Shown here: positions 1 to 8,337 of the stretch, piece by piece | Numbering within the stretch: the first letter of the stretch is position 1 | Layout: each line of letters begins with the position of its first letter | Assembly: GCA_025356665.1 (NCBI GenBank) | Contig: JANXRV010000146.1 | Location: 1 to 64,000, forward strand | DNA length: 64,000 nt | Source of the DNA: CAITSH01 sp025356665 | GTDB lineage: Bacteria > Pseudomonadota > Gammaproteobacteria > Burkholderiales > SG8-39 | Reading direction: 5' to 3' | Notes under the pieces: model-generated | Database searches by the model: none | What the model was told of the DNA's origin: nothing | Seen by the model: only the letters and a program-made list of their open reading frames with translations | Position numbers and translations under genes: made by a program

Positions 1-104
1 AGCCCCGATCCCGCACGGTTGCTCGCTCTGGCGGTCAGAGCATGAGTTCAACAACATCATTCGCTAAATGAGCCAAAAACAAACAGGCAGGAAAGGAAGC
101 AATC

Positions 105-692
105 ATGAAAAAAATTTCAATCGTGCTCCCCCTAAGCGGCACCGCTACAGCGGCGGTCGCTGCGTTGTTGTTCTCGCCGCTGTTTGCGCAGGCGAGCGAC
201 TTTACCGATTCAGCGCAGGTGATTTCTTCGTCGCCCATCATTGAGCGGGTGCGTGAAGAGCGCCAGGATTGTTCCAACGTGCCGCCGCCGCAGGCCGCGC
301 CACACCGCGAGCGATCGTTTGCCGGGTCTATCGTTGGCGGACTCGCCGGCGCGATCCTCGGCAGCCAAGTCGGGCAGGGGCGCGGCAACACCGCAGCCAC
401 GGCCGTTGGCGCGGTGGCGGGCGCCGTCGTCGGCGACCGTATCGACAACCGCGCGCCGCAACAGCAGGCGCAGGGACCGGCACCGCGCTGTGCCGTCATC
501 GAATCGTCACGCGAAGTGGTCAAGGGCTACAACGTGGTCTATCGCTATAACGGCCGCGACATTGCGACGACCATGCCCTACAACCCGGGCTCGCGCGTCA
601 CGGTCGGCGTGGGCGTCATCGAAGACCGCCAGCCGGTGGCTGCCTTGGGCGACTATAGGCAGTCCGGCGGGTATTCGAACGACTACCGCTAG
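105..692 (+). CDS. glycine-zipper 2TM envelope protein (SlyB/17-kDa antigen-like)
   Basis: This 195-residue protein has a signal peptide (about residues 1-30, ending FAQA) and a glycine-zipper segment at about 72-111, where G/A-xxx-G spacing recurs (GSIVGGLAGAILGSQVG, then VGAVAGAVVGD). The family is Rick_17kDa_Anti / glycine zipper 2TM, whose members sit in the outer membrane or periplasm and affect envelope integrity. There is no lipobox cysteine at the end of the signal peptide, so it is probably not a lipoprotein. The segment after the zipper (from about 125) is a soluble beta-rich tail of the kind these proteins usually carry. A GGAAAGGAAGC ribosome site precedes the ATG. It stands alone, followed by a hairpin. 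The exact role is unknown; the family call is fairly sure. Confidence 0.8.
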   Translation: MKKISIVLPLSGTATAAVAALLFSPLFAQASDFTDSAQVISSSPIIERVREERQDCSNVPPPQAAPHRERSFAGSIVGGLAGAILGSQVGQGRGNTAATAVGAVAGAVVGDRIDNRAPQQQAQGPAPRCAVIESSREVVKGYNVVYRYNGRDIATTMPYNPGSRVTVGVGVIEDRQPVAALGDYRQSGGYSNDYR

Positions 693-717
693 GCCGTGGT
701 TCGGCAGCGTGTCGATG

Positions 718-751
718 ACTGGAAAGGCCCGCCGGGCGGGGCTTTTCAGCT
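718..751. repeat. dispersed palindromic repeat, copy 1 (likely also terminator)
   Basis: ACTGGAAAGGCCCGCC pairs with GGGCGGGGCTTTTCAGC to form a GC-rich hairpin just after the glycine-zipper gene and before the convergent gntR gene. It belongs to the GGCTGGAAA...TTTCCAGCC family found at seven other places in the window. Its position suggests it ends transcription from one or both sides. Confidence 0.65.
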
Positions 752-777
752 GACTTGCTGATGGCCGGAAGGCGCGC

Positions 778-1530
778 TTATTGGCTGCGTTTGAGCGCCT
801 GGACGTAACGAAAGCGCTCCGCCGGATAGACGCTGATGGTGCAATAGAGCGGGCCATCGCCGGCGGACACCATGCGGTGGATTACCCGTAGCGCCGCCGA
901 TTTTGCTTTCGCGGAAAGCGTGCGCGCTGCGGCGGCCGATAGCAGGCACGCACCGATATCCTGTTCTATGGCGGCGATCGCCACCTTGTATTTTTTTTCC
1001 AGTAGAGGATAGACCGGACCGGCGCGTTTGCCTATCTCGCGCACGATCGCCTTGAAGCGCGGACGCAGGTAATAGTCGGTCAGCGAAATCGGCGCATCGT
1101 GGCCTGCCTGCGTGCGTACCGTCTGCACGCGCACCCATGACTCTCCAGTCGCGCAGCCGAGGTCGCGTGCCGTCGCCTTGTCGGCGCTGATTTCTTCGAT
1201 CTTCAGCGGCGTTACCAGCGTCGAATCGAGAAACGCCAGCAGTTCGGAAAGACTGCCGACCGCCACCGCATAGTCCACCTTGGGTGCCGTCGCACTGACA
1301 ACGGTTCCGATTTTCGGCCGTCGTTTGACGACGCCGCGCTGCTCAAGCAGTGCAAGGGCTGCCCTGACAGTGAAGCGGCTGACGGCAAAGTGGCGGCAAA
1401 GGTCCGCCTCTGTGGGCAGGCGGTCACCAATGTCGTACCGGCCGTTGTCAATGTCGCGCAGCAGCGCCGTCACGATGGGCTGGAACGCGCGATCTCGGCG
1501 CGGGCTGGGCGACGTCTGGGGGCTCGTCAT
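778..1530 (-). CDS. GntR-family (HutC/UTRA type) transcriptional regulator
   Basis: A 250-residue regulator. Residues about 10-78 form the GntR winged helix (GDRLPTEADLCRHFAVSR, then FTVRAALALLEQRGVV), and about 95-245 are a UTRA-type effector domain. The ATG at 1530 was chosen because AGGAGC lies just upstream, whereas a longer open frame runs back into the promoter region. It is divergent from the ubiD operon that starts at 1695. The 164-bp gap holds a sigma70-like promoter and a perfect GT...AC palindrome, so it most likely controls that operon and responds to the aromatic or unsaturated acid the operon handles. The ligand cannot be told from sequence. Confidence 0.88.
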   Translation of the reverse strand: MTSPQTSPSPRRDRAFQPIVTALLRDIDNGRYDIGDRLPTEADLCRHFAVSRFTVRAALALLEQRGVVKRRPKIGTVVSATAPKVDYAVAVGSLSELLAFLDSTLVTPLKIEEISADKATARDLGCATGESWVRVQTVRTQAGHDAPISLTDYYLRPRFKAIVREIGKRAGPVYPLLEKKYKVAIAAIEQDIGACLLSAAAARTLSAKAKSAALRVIHRMVSAGDGPLYCTISVYPAERFRYVQALKRSQ

Positions 1531-1588
1531 GCTTGCTCCTGCTGCTGTTTCATCTGTTGATATGCTGCTTCGGGGCCTCTGACCACAC

Positions 1589-1617
1589 TTGACCCGGTGT
1601 CGCGGTGAGAATAAAGT
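1589..1617 (+). promoter_or_regulatory. putative sigma70 promoter of the ubiD operon
   Basis: TTGACC (1589-1594) and TAAAGT (1612-1617) are separated by 17 bp and point toward the ubiD start at 1695. The -35 is good and the -10 is weak, as expected of a regulated promoter. Confidence 0.45.
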
Positions 1618-1618
1618 A

Positions 1619-1630
1619 TTGTACGTACAA
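1619..1630. promoter_or_regulatory. putative GntR operator
   Basis: TTGTACGTACAA is a perfect 12-bp palindrome with the GT...AC spacing usual for GntR-family sites. It starts one base after the proposed -10, so bound regulator would block the transcription start. Confidence 0.5.
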
Positions 1631-1694
1631 ATACACGGGCCCGCACCTGGCAAAAAAATGCCAGCGGCCCACGGCTCACCAAGGAGGACTCCCA

Positions 1695-3167
1695 ATGCGT
1701 GGCATCACCAGCCTGACGGCGCTCGTCTCCGAGACGCGCGGTCACGGCGATCTGCTCGAAATTGACAGGCCGGCCGATCCGTATCTTGAAATTGCTGCCG
1801 TTGCGCGTGCTACCGACAGCGGGCCCGCGGTACTGTTTAACAATATCGCCGGGCATCCGGGGCGCAGTGTCATTTCCAATATTTTTGGCAGTCGCGAACG
1901 CGTTGCCCGCCTGTGTGGTGTCGAAGCGGCTTACCTGCCGCGCTTTCTGGCCGATGCCGCGCTAAACCCGATCGCCTCAGTGAAGGTCGCCAAGGCGCCG
2001 TGCCAGGACCACATCATTGTTTCTGACGTCGATATTTTCAAAACGGTACCGGTCACGCAGCAAACACGCGAGGATGCGGGCTATGTGATCACCGGTGGCA
2101 TTGCCATCGTGCGTGATCCTGAAACCGGCGCATTCAATGGCTCTTATCACCGCATGCGCGTGCTGGGAAAAGACCGCACTTGCATCACCATCCAGGCTGG
2201 CCGGCATTTGCTGGAAATTGCGCGAAAATATCGCAAGGCGGGACATATGCAGGTGCCCGTCACGGTGAATATCGGCGCCGGCCCGGCGGTTCTGATCGCC
2301 TGTTCGGGGAGCACGCAGCAGACGCTGACGCCTTTCGGCTACGATGAGCTTGGTTTTGCCGGCGCCATCCAGGGCGAAGCGGTGAGCATAGTGCCCAGCG
2401 TGACGCAGCCCGGCGCGTGGTCGCTCGGCGAGGCCGAGCTGGTGCTCGAGGGCTACATCGATACCACGCAACTGGTGTCCGAGGAGGACTCCGGACAGGA
2501 CGGCGTCAAGGGCATGATGCCGGAGGCCGGCGGCTATATGGGCCGCGCCTGGAAGGTCTGGGAATTCAAGGTCACCGCCATTACCCACCGCAAAGACTAT
2601 GTCTACTGGTTTCCGCTGGCGGTGAATGCCGAAACCACCAACCTGATGGCGATGCCGGCCGAGGCCTCCGTGTTCGACGCCTGCCGCCGCATCAGTCCGC
2701 GCGTGTTCGATACCTGTCATGTGCTGCAGGCCATGCGCGGTTGCCTCGGCGTGGTGATTCGCATCAACCGAAAAAGTTTTCGCGATGAGGGTCTGCAGAA
2801 CAACCTGGCCTTTGGCGCTTTGTCGGCGCACTCTGATCTGGGTTGGGTCATTGCGGTCGATCACGATATTGACATTACCAACGCCGATGATGTGCTGTGG
2901 GCGCTCATTACTCGCGGCGATATGAAGGAAGGATTGATGCTGTCACCTCTGGCGAAGGTCAGTGGCATGCTGGCAGAGGGTGATGCGGCAGGCACCGGCC
3001 GCAAGGTCTACATCGACGCAACCGCGCCGTTCAAGGAGTCTGAGCGCTACGCGCGAGGCCGCTTCGAGACTGTCGATTTGGCAGCCTGGCTGGGCGGCGA
3101 TGCGGCTGAAAAGGTGCGCGCGCAGCAAACCGACTATGTGAAGTCCCTGCTCACGCGGGGATTCTGA
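1695..3167 (+). CDS. UbiD-family prenyl-FMN-dependent (de)carboxylase
   Basis: A 490-residue UbiD-family enzyme. These enzymes use prenylated FMN to remove or add a carboxyl group on aromatic or alpha,beta-unsaturated acids. The conserved arginine region is seen as GSYHRMRV (about 149-156), and the glutamate motif as EAELVLEG (about 246-253). After that motif the usual EGPFGEF block is missing; in its place is a longer acidic stretch ending GGYMGRAWKVWEF (about 279-291), so this is a divergent branch. The ATG at 1695 follows AAGGAGG; longer frames lack a ribosome site. First gene of a tight operon with TIGR04076-like, DUF169, acyl-CoA synthetase and Bug genes. No ubiX (flavin prenyltransferase) is in the window. 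The substrate is unknown. Confidence 0.85.
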   Translation: MRGITSLTALVSETRGHGDLLEIDRPADPYLEIAAVARATDSGPAVLFNNIAGHPGRSVISNIFGSRERVARLCGVEAAYLPRFLADAALNPIASVKVAKAPCQDHIIVSDVDIFKTVPVTQQTREDAGYVITGGIAIVRDPETGAFNGSYHRMRVLGKDRTCITIQAGRHLLEIARKYRKAGHMQVPVTVNIGAGPAVLIACSGSTQQTLTPFGYDELGFAGAIQGEAVSIVPSVTQPGAWSLGEAELVLEGYIDTTQLVSEEDSGQDGVKGMMPEAGGYMGRAWKVWEFKVTAITHRKDYVYWFPLAVNAETTNLMAMPAEASVFDACRRISPRVFDTCHVLQAMRGCLGVVIRINRKSFRDEGLQNNLAFGALSAHSDLGWVIAVDHDIDITNADDVLWALITRGDMKEGLMLSPLAKVSGMLAEGDAAGTGRKVYIDATAPFKESERYARGRFETVDLAAWLGGDAAEKVRAQQTDYVKSLLTRGF

Positions 3168-3204
3168 ATTTTGACACTTTACCGAAATGGACGAGGAGAC
3201 AGCC

Positions 3205-3639
3205 ATGTCTGACACAACCGACGCCGACGCCAAACCGGCGGCACGACCCTTCAACTGGGACAAATTTCAGAAAAGCCTTGGCTACACCGATGAGGAGCTG
3301 GCCGCGTTCAAGGCCGATGATCGCAAGCGGCGCGCCGCCGAGGCCTTGCCCGAGGCGAACCGCAGGACCATCGTCGCGACTGTGGTCGCCAGTCATGGCT
3401 GTGCCGCAGGCTTCAAGCTAGGCGACACCATTGAGGTCAGTGCCGCCGGCGTCGTGAAGTCATGCAACGTGTGCATTTACGCCGTCGCACCGATGACCAT
3501 CCACGCGGCCATGGCGCACGACCGCATCGCCTCCGGTCTGGATCCGAATGAAATGTGGTTCAACCATTTCAGCTGCCAGGATGCGGGCTTTTGCAACGGC
3601 AGTTGGGGCCAGGTGTCATTCAAGGTCGAGGTGAAATAG
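3205..3639 (+). CDS. TIGR04076-like small cysteine-rich protein
   Basis: A 144-residue protein with a hydrophilic N-terminal part and a core reading SHGCAAGFKLGDTIEV, then CNVCIYAVAP, and near the end SCQDAGFCNG. The C-x-x-G-x-K-x-GD pattern and the following cysteines resemble the TIGR04076 family, whose function is unknown. Six cysteines suggest a metal or redox role, but that is inference. The ATG at 3205 was chosen over one at 3187 because GAGGAG lies seven bases before it. It is 37 bp after ubiD and 2 bp before the DUF169 gene, so all three are almost surely translated from one mRNA and may form a complex with, or serve, the decarboxylase. Confidence 0.6.
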   Translation: MSDTTDADAKPAARPFNWDKFQKSLGYTDEELAAFKADDRKRRAAEALPEANRRTIVATVVASHGCAAGFKLGDTIEVSAAGVVKSCNVCIYAVAPMTIHAAMAHDRIASGLDPNEMWFNHFSCQDAGFCNGSWGQVSFKVEVK

Positions 3640-3641
3640 CA

Positions 3642-4421
3642 ATGGCGGAACACGATTACCAGGCGGTCTCCGAAGCGCTATGCAAGGGTTTGCGGCTGCG
3701 CAGCGACCCCTTGGCGCTGAAGTTGTTTGAAACCCATGAGGCGATGAACGCCGTTACCGGCTTGCGCCGCCCGAAGCCGGGTGTGCGCTTTTCCATGTGC
3801 CAGCTGATAGGCCAGGCGCGATGGCTGGGATGGACGCTCGGTGCGACGCATGACAACGTCGTGGCGGACAGCAATTGCGGTGGCGTGATGGGGCTCAACG
3901 CGCCGGGCGAAAAGTATCTCGACGGCCGCATGTTCCACAACGTCTGGTTCGCCACCGTCGAGGGCGCGCGCAAGCACCAGGCGCAGATGCCGCGCGTGCC
4001 GTCGGGCAAGTATGTGGGGGTGGTCGCGGCGCCGCTTGCCAAGGCGCGGCTAGACCCGCCAGATTCGGTGCTGGTCTACGCGACACCCGGACAGATGATG
4101 TTGCTGATCAACGCCTTGCAGCATCGCAACTACGTGCGCTGCGATTTCACCGTAACAGGCGAAACCGCGTGCGCCGACTCCTGGGGCCGCGGGCTCGCCA
4201 CGGGCGAGCCCAGCGTGGCGATTCCGTGCTTTGCAGAGCGCCGCTTCGGCGGTGTTCAGGATGACGAATTGCTGATCGCACTGCGTATGGCGCATCTTGA
4301 GGAGGTGGTCCTCGGCCTCGACTGGCTGGCCGCGCGCGGTATCCGTTATCCTATTCCGCCCTACGGTGTGCAAAGCGATCCGACTGCTGCCTTTGAGGTC
4401 AACTATGCGGGAAAGATGTAG
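3642..4421 (+). CDS. DUF169 family protein
   Basis: A 259-residue protein with the DUF169 layout: LRLRSDPLALKLFE near the N-terminus, RFSMCQLIGQARW (about 48-60), SNCGGVMGLN (about 76-85), a central VLVYATPGQMMLLINAL segment (about 145-161), and ETACADSWGRG (about 175-185). Spaced cysteines and the lack of a signal peptide suggest a cytoplasmic redox- or metal-linked protein, but DUF169 has no established function that I know of. It starts two bases after the previous stop and its stop codon directly abuts the next start. The tight packing with ubiD and an acyl-CoA synthetase suggests a part in the same carboxylic-acid pathway. Confidence 0.72.
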   Translation: MAEHDYQAVSEALCKGLRLRSDPLALKLFETHEAMNAVTGLRRPKPGVRFSMCQLIGQARWLGWTLGATHDNVVADSNCGGVMGLNAPGEKYLDGRMFHNVWFATVEGARKHQAQMPRVPSGKYVGVVAAPLAKARLDPPDSVLVYATPGQMMLLINALQHRNYVRCDFTVTGETACADSWGRGLATGEPSVAIPCFAERRFGGVQDDELLIALRMAHLEEVVLGLDWLAARGIRYPIPPYGVQSDPTAAFEVNYAGKM

Positions 4422-6572
4422 ATGAACGCGGCGGCAGGGTCGGTGCAGGCGGTGCGCTGCAGCCTTGACGCGATGATCGCGCCACGTTCGGTCGCCTTTA
4501 TCGGCGCCTCGGAGCGCGTCAACGCGCCGGCGTCGCGCGGGTTGCGTCACTGCCTGCGGCTGGGCTTTCCCGGCGAAATGTATGCGGTCAATCCCAAGCA
4601 CGCGCAGACCCACGCCACGCTGTTCGACGTGCCCTGTCTGGCATCGTTATCGGAGCTGCCCTCGCCGGTCGATGCCGCGGTGATCGCACTGCCTGCCGAT
4701 GCCACCCTGGATGCCGTGGGCCAATGCCGGCGCGCCGGCGTCAAGTCGGTGGTGATCTGCAGTTCCGGATGGGGGGAATCGGGCCCCGAGGGCCTGCAGC
4801 GCGAACAGGCCTTGCGAACCCTGCTGGTCGGCTCGCCGATGCGCGTGCTGGGCCCCAATTGTATCGGTGTCGGATCGGCGGCTGCGCGCTACTGTGTCGC
4901 CTACAACAGCTCCTTCGAGCACATCGCATTCCGTTACCGCCGGCCTGTCGGCGTGGTCTGTCAGAGCGGCGCCATGCTCGGCGGCTTGTTACTCAACGGC
5001 GAGGACGCGGGTATCGGCGTCGAGGCGTTCATTCACGTCGGCAACGGGCTGGACGTCCCGCTTGAGGAGGCCGCGGCATTCTTGCTGGAGCGCGGCGAAA
5101 TCGAAACCCTCGCATTGATGATAGAGGGTCTGTCCGACGGCCGCGCCTTTGTCGCACTCGCAAGGCGCGCGCGATCATTGGGCAAACAGATTGCAGTGTT
5201 CAAGGCCGGCGTGTCCGAGGTGGGCCGGCAGGCTGTGCGCTCGCATACCGGGGCGCTTGCCGGTTCGGATGAGATATTTGACGCCGTTTGCCGGGAAGAG
5301 GGTGTGGTGCGTGTCGAGGAGCCGGAGGACCTGCTGCCGGTGGCACGCATGCTGGGGCGGGCACTGGTCCCGAGGGGAAGGCGCGTGCTGGTCTACACGC
5401 TCTCCGGTGGCGGTGCGTCAGTGCTGGCGGATGCGTTGAGTCGCGAAGGTCTCGCGATGCCGGAGCTGGGCGCGCAGACGAGGTTGCAGTGCGCCGCGCT
5501 TGGCGATCAATTCATTCAGGCGGCCAACCCATTCGATGTTGGCAGCAGCGTGTTTTCCGATCCGGACGCGGCACGCGCGGCGCTGCAGATCGCCGTCGCC
5601 GACGAGGGCATTGACGCCACGGTCTGGATCGGTGTCGGCGCGCCGCGTGATGAGCGCTCCAACCAGTTGCTGGGTTCGGCGCTCGATGTACTGGCGAAAA
5701 GCGGCAAGCCTGCGGTGATCCTGCCGATGTCTGGCACGCCGGTCGAGGCCGGTTTTTCCTCGGCGCATGCCTTGGACATTCCAGTGGCGCGCAGTGCGCG
5801 CGCTGCGGCAGGCTTGGTCGCGGCCGCATTACGCGCCGCACCGGTCGACGCGGTGGCTTCCGCGGCTGCAGTTTTGGCGCAAGCGGTGATGCCGGAGGCG
5901 CCCGCGCCGCGGCTGCTCAATGAGGCTGAAGCAAAGGCCGAACTGCAGCGCGCCGGATTCCCGGTATTGCCGCCGGTGTTTGTCGCCACGCAAGATGAAC
6001 TGGCTGCGGCTACGGCTGCGGCGGGACTGGAGTTTCCGTTGGTCCTCAAGGGCATCGCGCGCGGTGTCGCGCACAAGATGGAGGCCGGGCTGGTGCAGTT
6101 GCGTTTGCGCGACGGCGCCGCAGTGTCGGCCGCGGCTGCGGCAATGCGTACACGCAACCCGCACCTGCAGTTTGAGGGCTTTACGCTGGAGCCGATGCTT
6201 GAAGGTGGCGTCGAAACCGTCATTGGTGTGCGGGTCGATGCGCAGTTCGGTCCGATGCTGATGTTCGGTTTGGGCGGCACCTCGGTTGAGCTGATGCGCG
6301 ACGTCGCATTCATGCAATGTCCCTGCACGCCGGATGCTGCCCTTGCGCTGATTGACCGTACTCTGGCTGGGCGCCTGCTGCGGGGCTTTCGCGGCAGCCC
6401 GCGCGCCGACATTGAGGCGTTGGTGGCGGCTATGGTGCGCTTGTCCGAATATGCCGTAGAGCGCGCCGCCAGCATCCTCGAGATTGAAGTCAACCCGTTT
6501 GTCGTACTGCCGCAGGGGCAGGGGGCGAAGGCGGTTGATGCATTGATTGTGTTTGGGCCCGAAAATAATTAA
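4422..6572 (+). CDS. NDP-forming acyl-CoA synthetase, fused alpha/beta (CoA-binding + ATP-grasp)
   Basis: A 716-residue single-chain acyl-CoA synthetase of the acetate-CoA ligase (ADP-forming)/pimeloyl-CoA synthetase type. Residues about 15-145 are the CoA-binding Rossmann domain (RSVAFIGAS), about 150-480 the succinyl-CoA-ligase-like domains, with the phospho-histidine motif SHTGALAGSD (His about 275), and about 495-716 the ATP-grasp domain (FPLVLKGIARGVAHK; EIEVNPFVVLP near the end). The chain is full length. It would link an acid to CoA, here perhaps the acid made or used by the UbiD-type enzyme. ATG follows the DUF169 stop with no gap, a sign of translational coupling. Confidence 0.85.
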   Translation: MNAAAGSVQAVRCSLDAMIAPRSVAFIGASERVNAPASRGLRHCLRLGFPGEMYAVNPKHAQTHATLFDVPCLASLSELPSPVDAAVIALPADATLDAVGQCRRAGVKSVVICSSGWGESGPEGLQREQALRTLLVGSPMRVLGPNCIGVGSAAARYCVAYNSSFEHIAFRYRRPVGVVCQSGAMLGGLLLNGEDAGIGVEAFIHVGNGLDVPLEEAAAFLLERGEIETLALMIEGLSDGRAFVALARRARSLGKQIAVFKAGVSEVGRQAVRSHTGALAGSDEIFDAVCREEGVVRVEEPEDLLPVARMLGRALVPRGRRVLVYTLSGGGASVLADALSREGLAMPELGAQTRLQCAALGDQFIQAANPFDVGSSVFSDPDAARAALQIAVADEGIDATVWIGVGAPRDERSNQLLGSALDVLAKSGKPAVILPMSGTPVEAGFSSAHALDIPVARSARAAAGLVAAALRAAPVDAVASAAAVLAQAVMPEAPAPRLLNEAEAKAELQRAGFPVLPPVFVATQDELAAATAAAGLEFPLVLKGIARGVAHKMEAGLVQLRLRDGAAVSAAAAAMRTRNPHLQFEGFTLEPMLEGGVETVIGVRVDAQFGPMLMFGLGGTSVELMRDVAFMQCPCTPDAALALIDRTLAGRLLRGFRGSPRADIEALVAAMVRLSEYAVERAASILEIEVNPFVVLPQGQGAKAVDALIVFGPENN

Positions 6573-6594
6573 AAATATAAAAGGAGAAGGCATC

Positions 6595-7578
6595 ATGCAA
6601 AAGCAATCCCTGTCGGTCCTAGCAGCGCTGTTGCTGGCTGCGTCGGCGACCCTGCCCATGGCGGCCTGGGCGCAGGCCTATCCGGCCAAGCCGGTGATCA
6701 TCGTCAACCCGTTTGCGGCCGGTGGCGCACTCGACCAGCTGGCGCGCAATCTGGCGCAAAAGCTGGGTGAGTCGCTGGGGCAGAACGTTTTGGTCGAGAA
6801 CCGCACCGGCGCCGGGGGCAATATCGGCGCCGACTATGTCGCCAAAAGCGCGCCGGACGGCTATACGCTGGTGATGGGCTCGAGCGCGACCCATGGCATC
6901 AATCCGAGCTTGTACGGCACGCGTATGCCTTTCGATGCGCTGCGTGATTTCACGCCGGTGTCGGTGTCAGTGGTGCAAAAAAACGTGCTCGTGGTCAACG
7001 CGTCGGTGCAGGCCAACAGCGCACGCGAATTGATGGCGCTTGGCAAGGCGCAACCGGGCAAGCTGAGCTTTGGTTCCGCCGGCACCGGCACATCGCAGCA
7101 CCTGTCCGGGGAGTTGTTCAAAAGTCTCGCCGGCGTCGACATGATTCACGTCCCTTACAAGGGCAGTGCGGCGGCGATGGCCGATCTGCTGGGCGGCCAG
7201 ATCACCATGAGTTTCGTCGACATTCCCACAGCGCTAACGCACATCAAGTCGGGGAAGTTGCGCGCTCTTGGCGTGACCTCTGCGCAAGCCTCGCCGGCGC
7301 TGCCCGATGTCGCTCCGCTGGCACAACAAGGACTGCCCGGTTTCGACCTCAAAGCCTGGTACGGCGTGTTGGCACCGGCGAACACGCCGCCGGCGGTGGT
7401 CGCCAAGCTAAACACGGAGATTTCCAAGGCACTCAATTCACCGGACTTGCGGGACAAGCTGTTGAGTATGGGCATGGAGCCCATTGCGCTGAATCCGGAG
7501 CAATCGGCGGTCTACATCAAGACGGAAATAGACCGCTGGGCGCAGGTGGTCAGGAGTTCTGGCGCGCGTCTGGACTGA
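6595..7578 (+). CDS. Bug-type (TctC) periplasmic solute-binding protein
   Basis: A 327-residue Bug-family protein with a signal peptide (about 1-25, cleavage after AWA), YPAKPVIIVNPFAAGGALD, the ENRTGAGGNIGADYVAKS segment and HVPYKGSAAAM. Bug proteins bind small carboxylates or related solutes for tripartite tricarboxylate transporters; no tctA or tctB is nearby, so it is an orphan, which is common in Betaproteobacteria. The start follows AAGGAGAAGG. It is 22 bp after the acyl-CoA synthetase and probably the last gene of the ubiD operon, delivering or sensing its substrate. An alternative is a purely sensory role. Confidence 0.88.
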   Translation: MQKQSLSVLAALLLAASATLPMAAWAQAYPAKPVIIVNPFAAGGALDQLARNLAQKLGESLGQNVLVENRTGAGGNIGADYVAKSAPDGYTLVMGSSATHGINPSLYGTRMPFDALRDFTPVSVSVVQKNVLVVNASVQANSARELMALGKAQPGKLSFGSAGTGTSQHLSGELFKSLAGVDMIHVPYKGSAAAMADLLGGQITMSFVDIPTALTHIKSGKLRALGVTSAQASPALPDVAPLAQQGLPGFDLKAWYGVLAPANTPPAVVAKLNTEISKALNSPDLRDKLLSMGMEPIALNPEQSAVYIKTEIDRWAQVVRSSGARLD

Positions 7579-7641
7579 AGGCGGGGTGATGGCGGCACAA
7601 ATGAGCCGACTGCCTCTGCAGGCCTTGGGTGTGACATGAAT

Positions 7642-7675
7642 GGCTGGAAAGCCCTCCCGATATAGATTTTCCAGC
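7642..7675. repeat. dispersed palindromic repeat, copy 2
   Basis: GGCTGGAAAGCC at the left pairs with GATTTTCCAGC at the right; the centre is less conserved than in the other copies. It lies in the 235-bp gap between the Bug gene and the EF-hand gene, where I see no other gene. Confidence 0.6.
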
Positions 7676-7813
7676 TTGTTTGTCGTTTCGGCACGACAAA
7701 CCTCGCGGAGGGGGATATTTGCAGCGTGACAAATTTCTCCCCGTGCGGGGGTAATGCCTGTCCCTCGTAACAGGCAGAGGTCAAAATAGACGCACCATTC
7801 AAGGGAGATAATT

Positions 7814-8290
7814 ATGAAAAAACGCATTTTTGTTGGCGCATTGCTTTCCGTCTTTGCCGCCGCAGTGACGGCGCAGCAGGATCCGGCAAAACCGGCCAAT
7901 CCGGGTTTCATCAAGCTCGACAAGAACAAGGATAATTTCCTCAGTCGGGCCGAAGCCGAAGGCGACAAGGATTTGCATGCCATTTTTACTAAGGTCGACC
8001 TGAACAAGGACGGCAAGCTCGATGAGGATGAATACCTCAAGGGCGTGTCCACCTACCAGCGCGAAAAGGCCGCCCAGTACGCCGAGGACAGCGCTATCAC
8101 CACCAAGGTCAAGGCGGCCTTGCTTACGGCGAAGGGCCTGCCTTCCACCGCGATCAGCGTCGAGACTTACAAGGGCAGGGTGCAGTTGTCGGGCTTTGTC
8201 GACAACAAGGACCAGATCGCCCAGGCCGCAAAGGTGGTGTCCGCTGTGTCCGGTGTGAAATTGCTGCAGAACAATCTCGCGACCAAGTAG
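7814..8290 (+). CDS. secreted EF-hand/BON domain protein
   Basis: A 158-residue protein with a signal peptide (about 1-20), two EF-hand calcium loops (DKNKDNFLSRAE, about 36-47, and DLNKDGKLDEDE, about 62-73) and a C-terminal BON domain (about 91-157; DSAITTKVKAALL then GRVQLSGFVDN and AAKVVSAVSGV). BON domains are thought to bind phospholipid or envelope components; EF hands bind calcium. The protein is therefore probably periplasmic and calcium-responsive, but no function is known for this combination. GGGAGATAATT precedes the ATG. It stands alone between its own promoter gap and a bidirectional terminator at 8338-8367. Confidence 0.8.
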   Translation: MKKRIFVGALLSVFAAAVTAQQDPAKPANPGFIKLDKNKDNFLSRAEAEGDKDLHAIFTKVDLNKDGKLDEDEYLKGVSTYQREKAAQYAEDSAITTKVKAALLTAKGLPSTAISVETYKGRVQLSGFVDNKDQIAQAAKVVSAVSGVKLLQNNLATK

Positions 8291-8337
8291 TCGCAAGCGG
8301 CAATACGGCGCGGGTAATCAAAGCACCGCCCACCATG

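Noticed and set aside
1605..1694. Longer N-terminus for the first UbiD protein
   Set aside because: The extra codons lie over the proposed -10 and operator, and the ATG at 1695 has an AAGGAGG site.
1977..2864. Long open frame on the minus strand within the ubiD gene
   Set aside because: It is antisense to a gene with clear motifs; its product is rich in His/Arg with no family features, as expected from a shadow of a high-GC gene.
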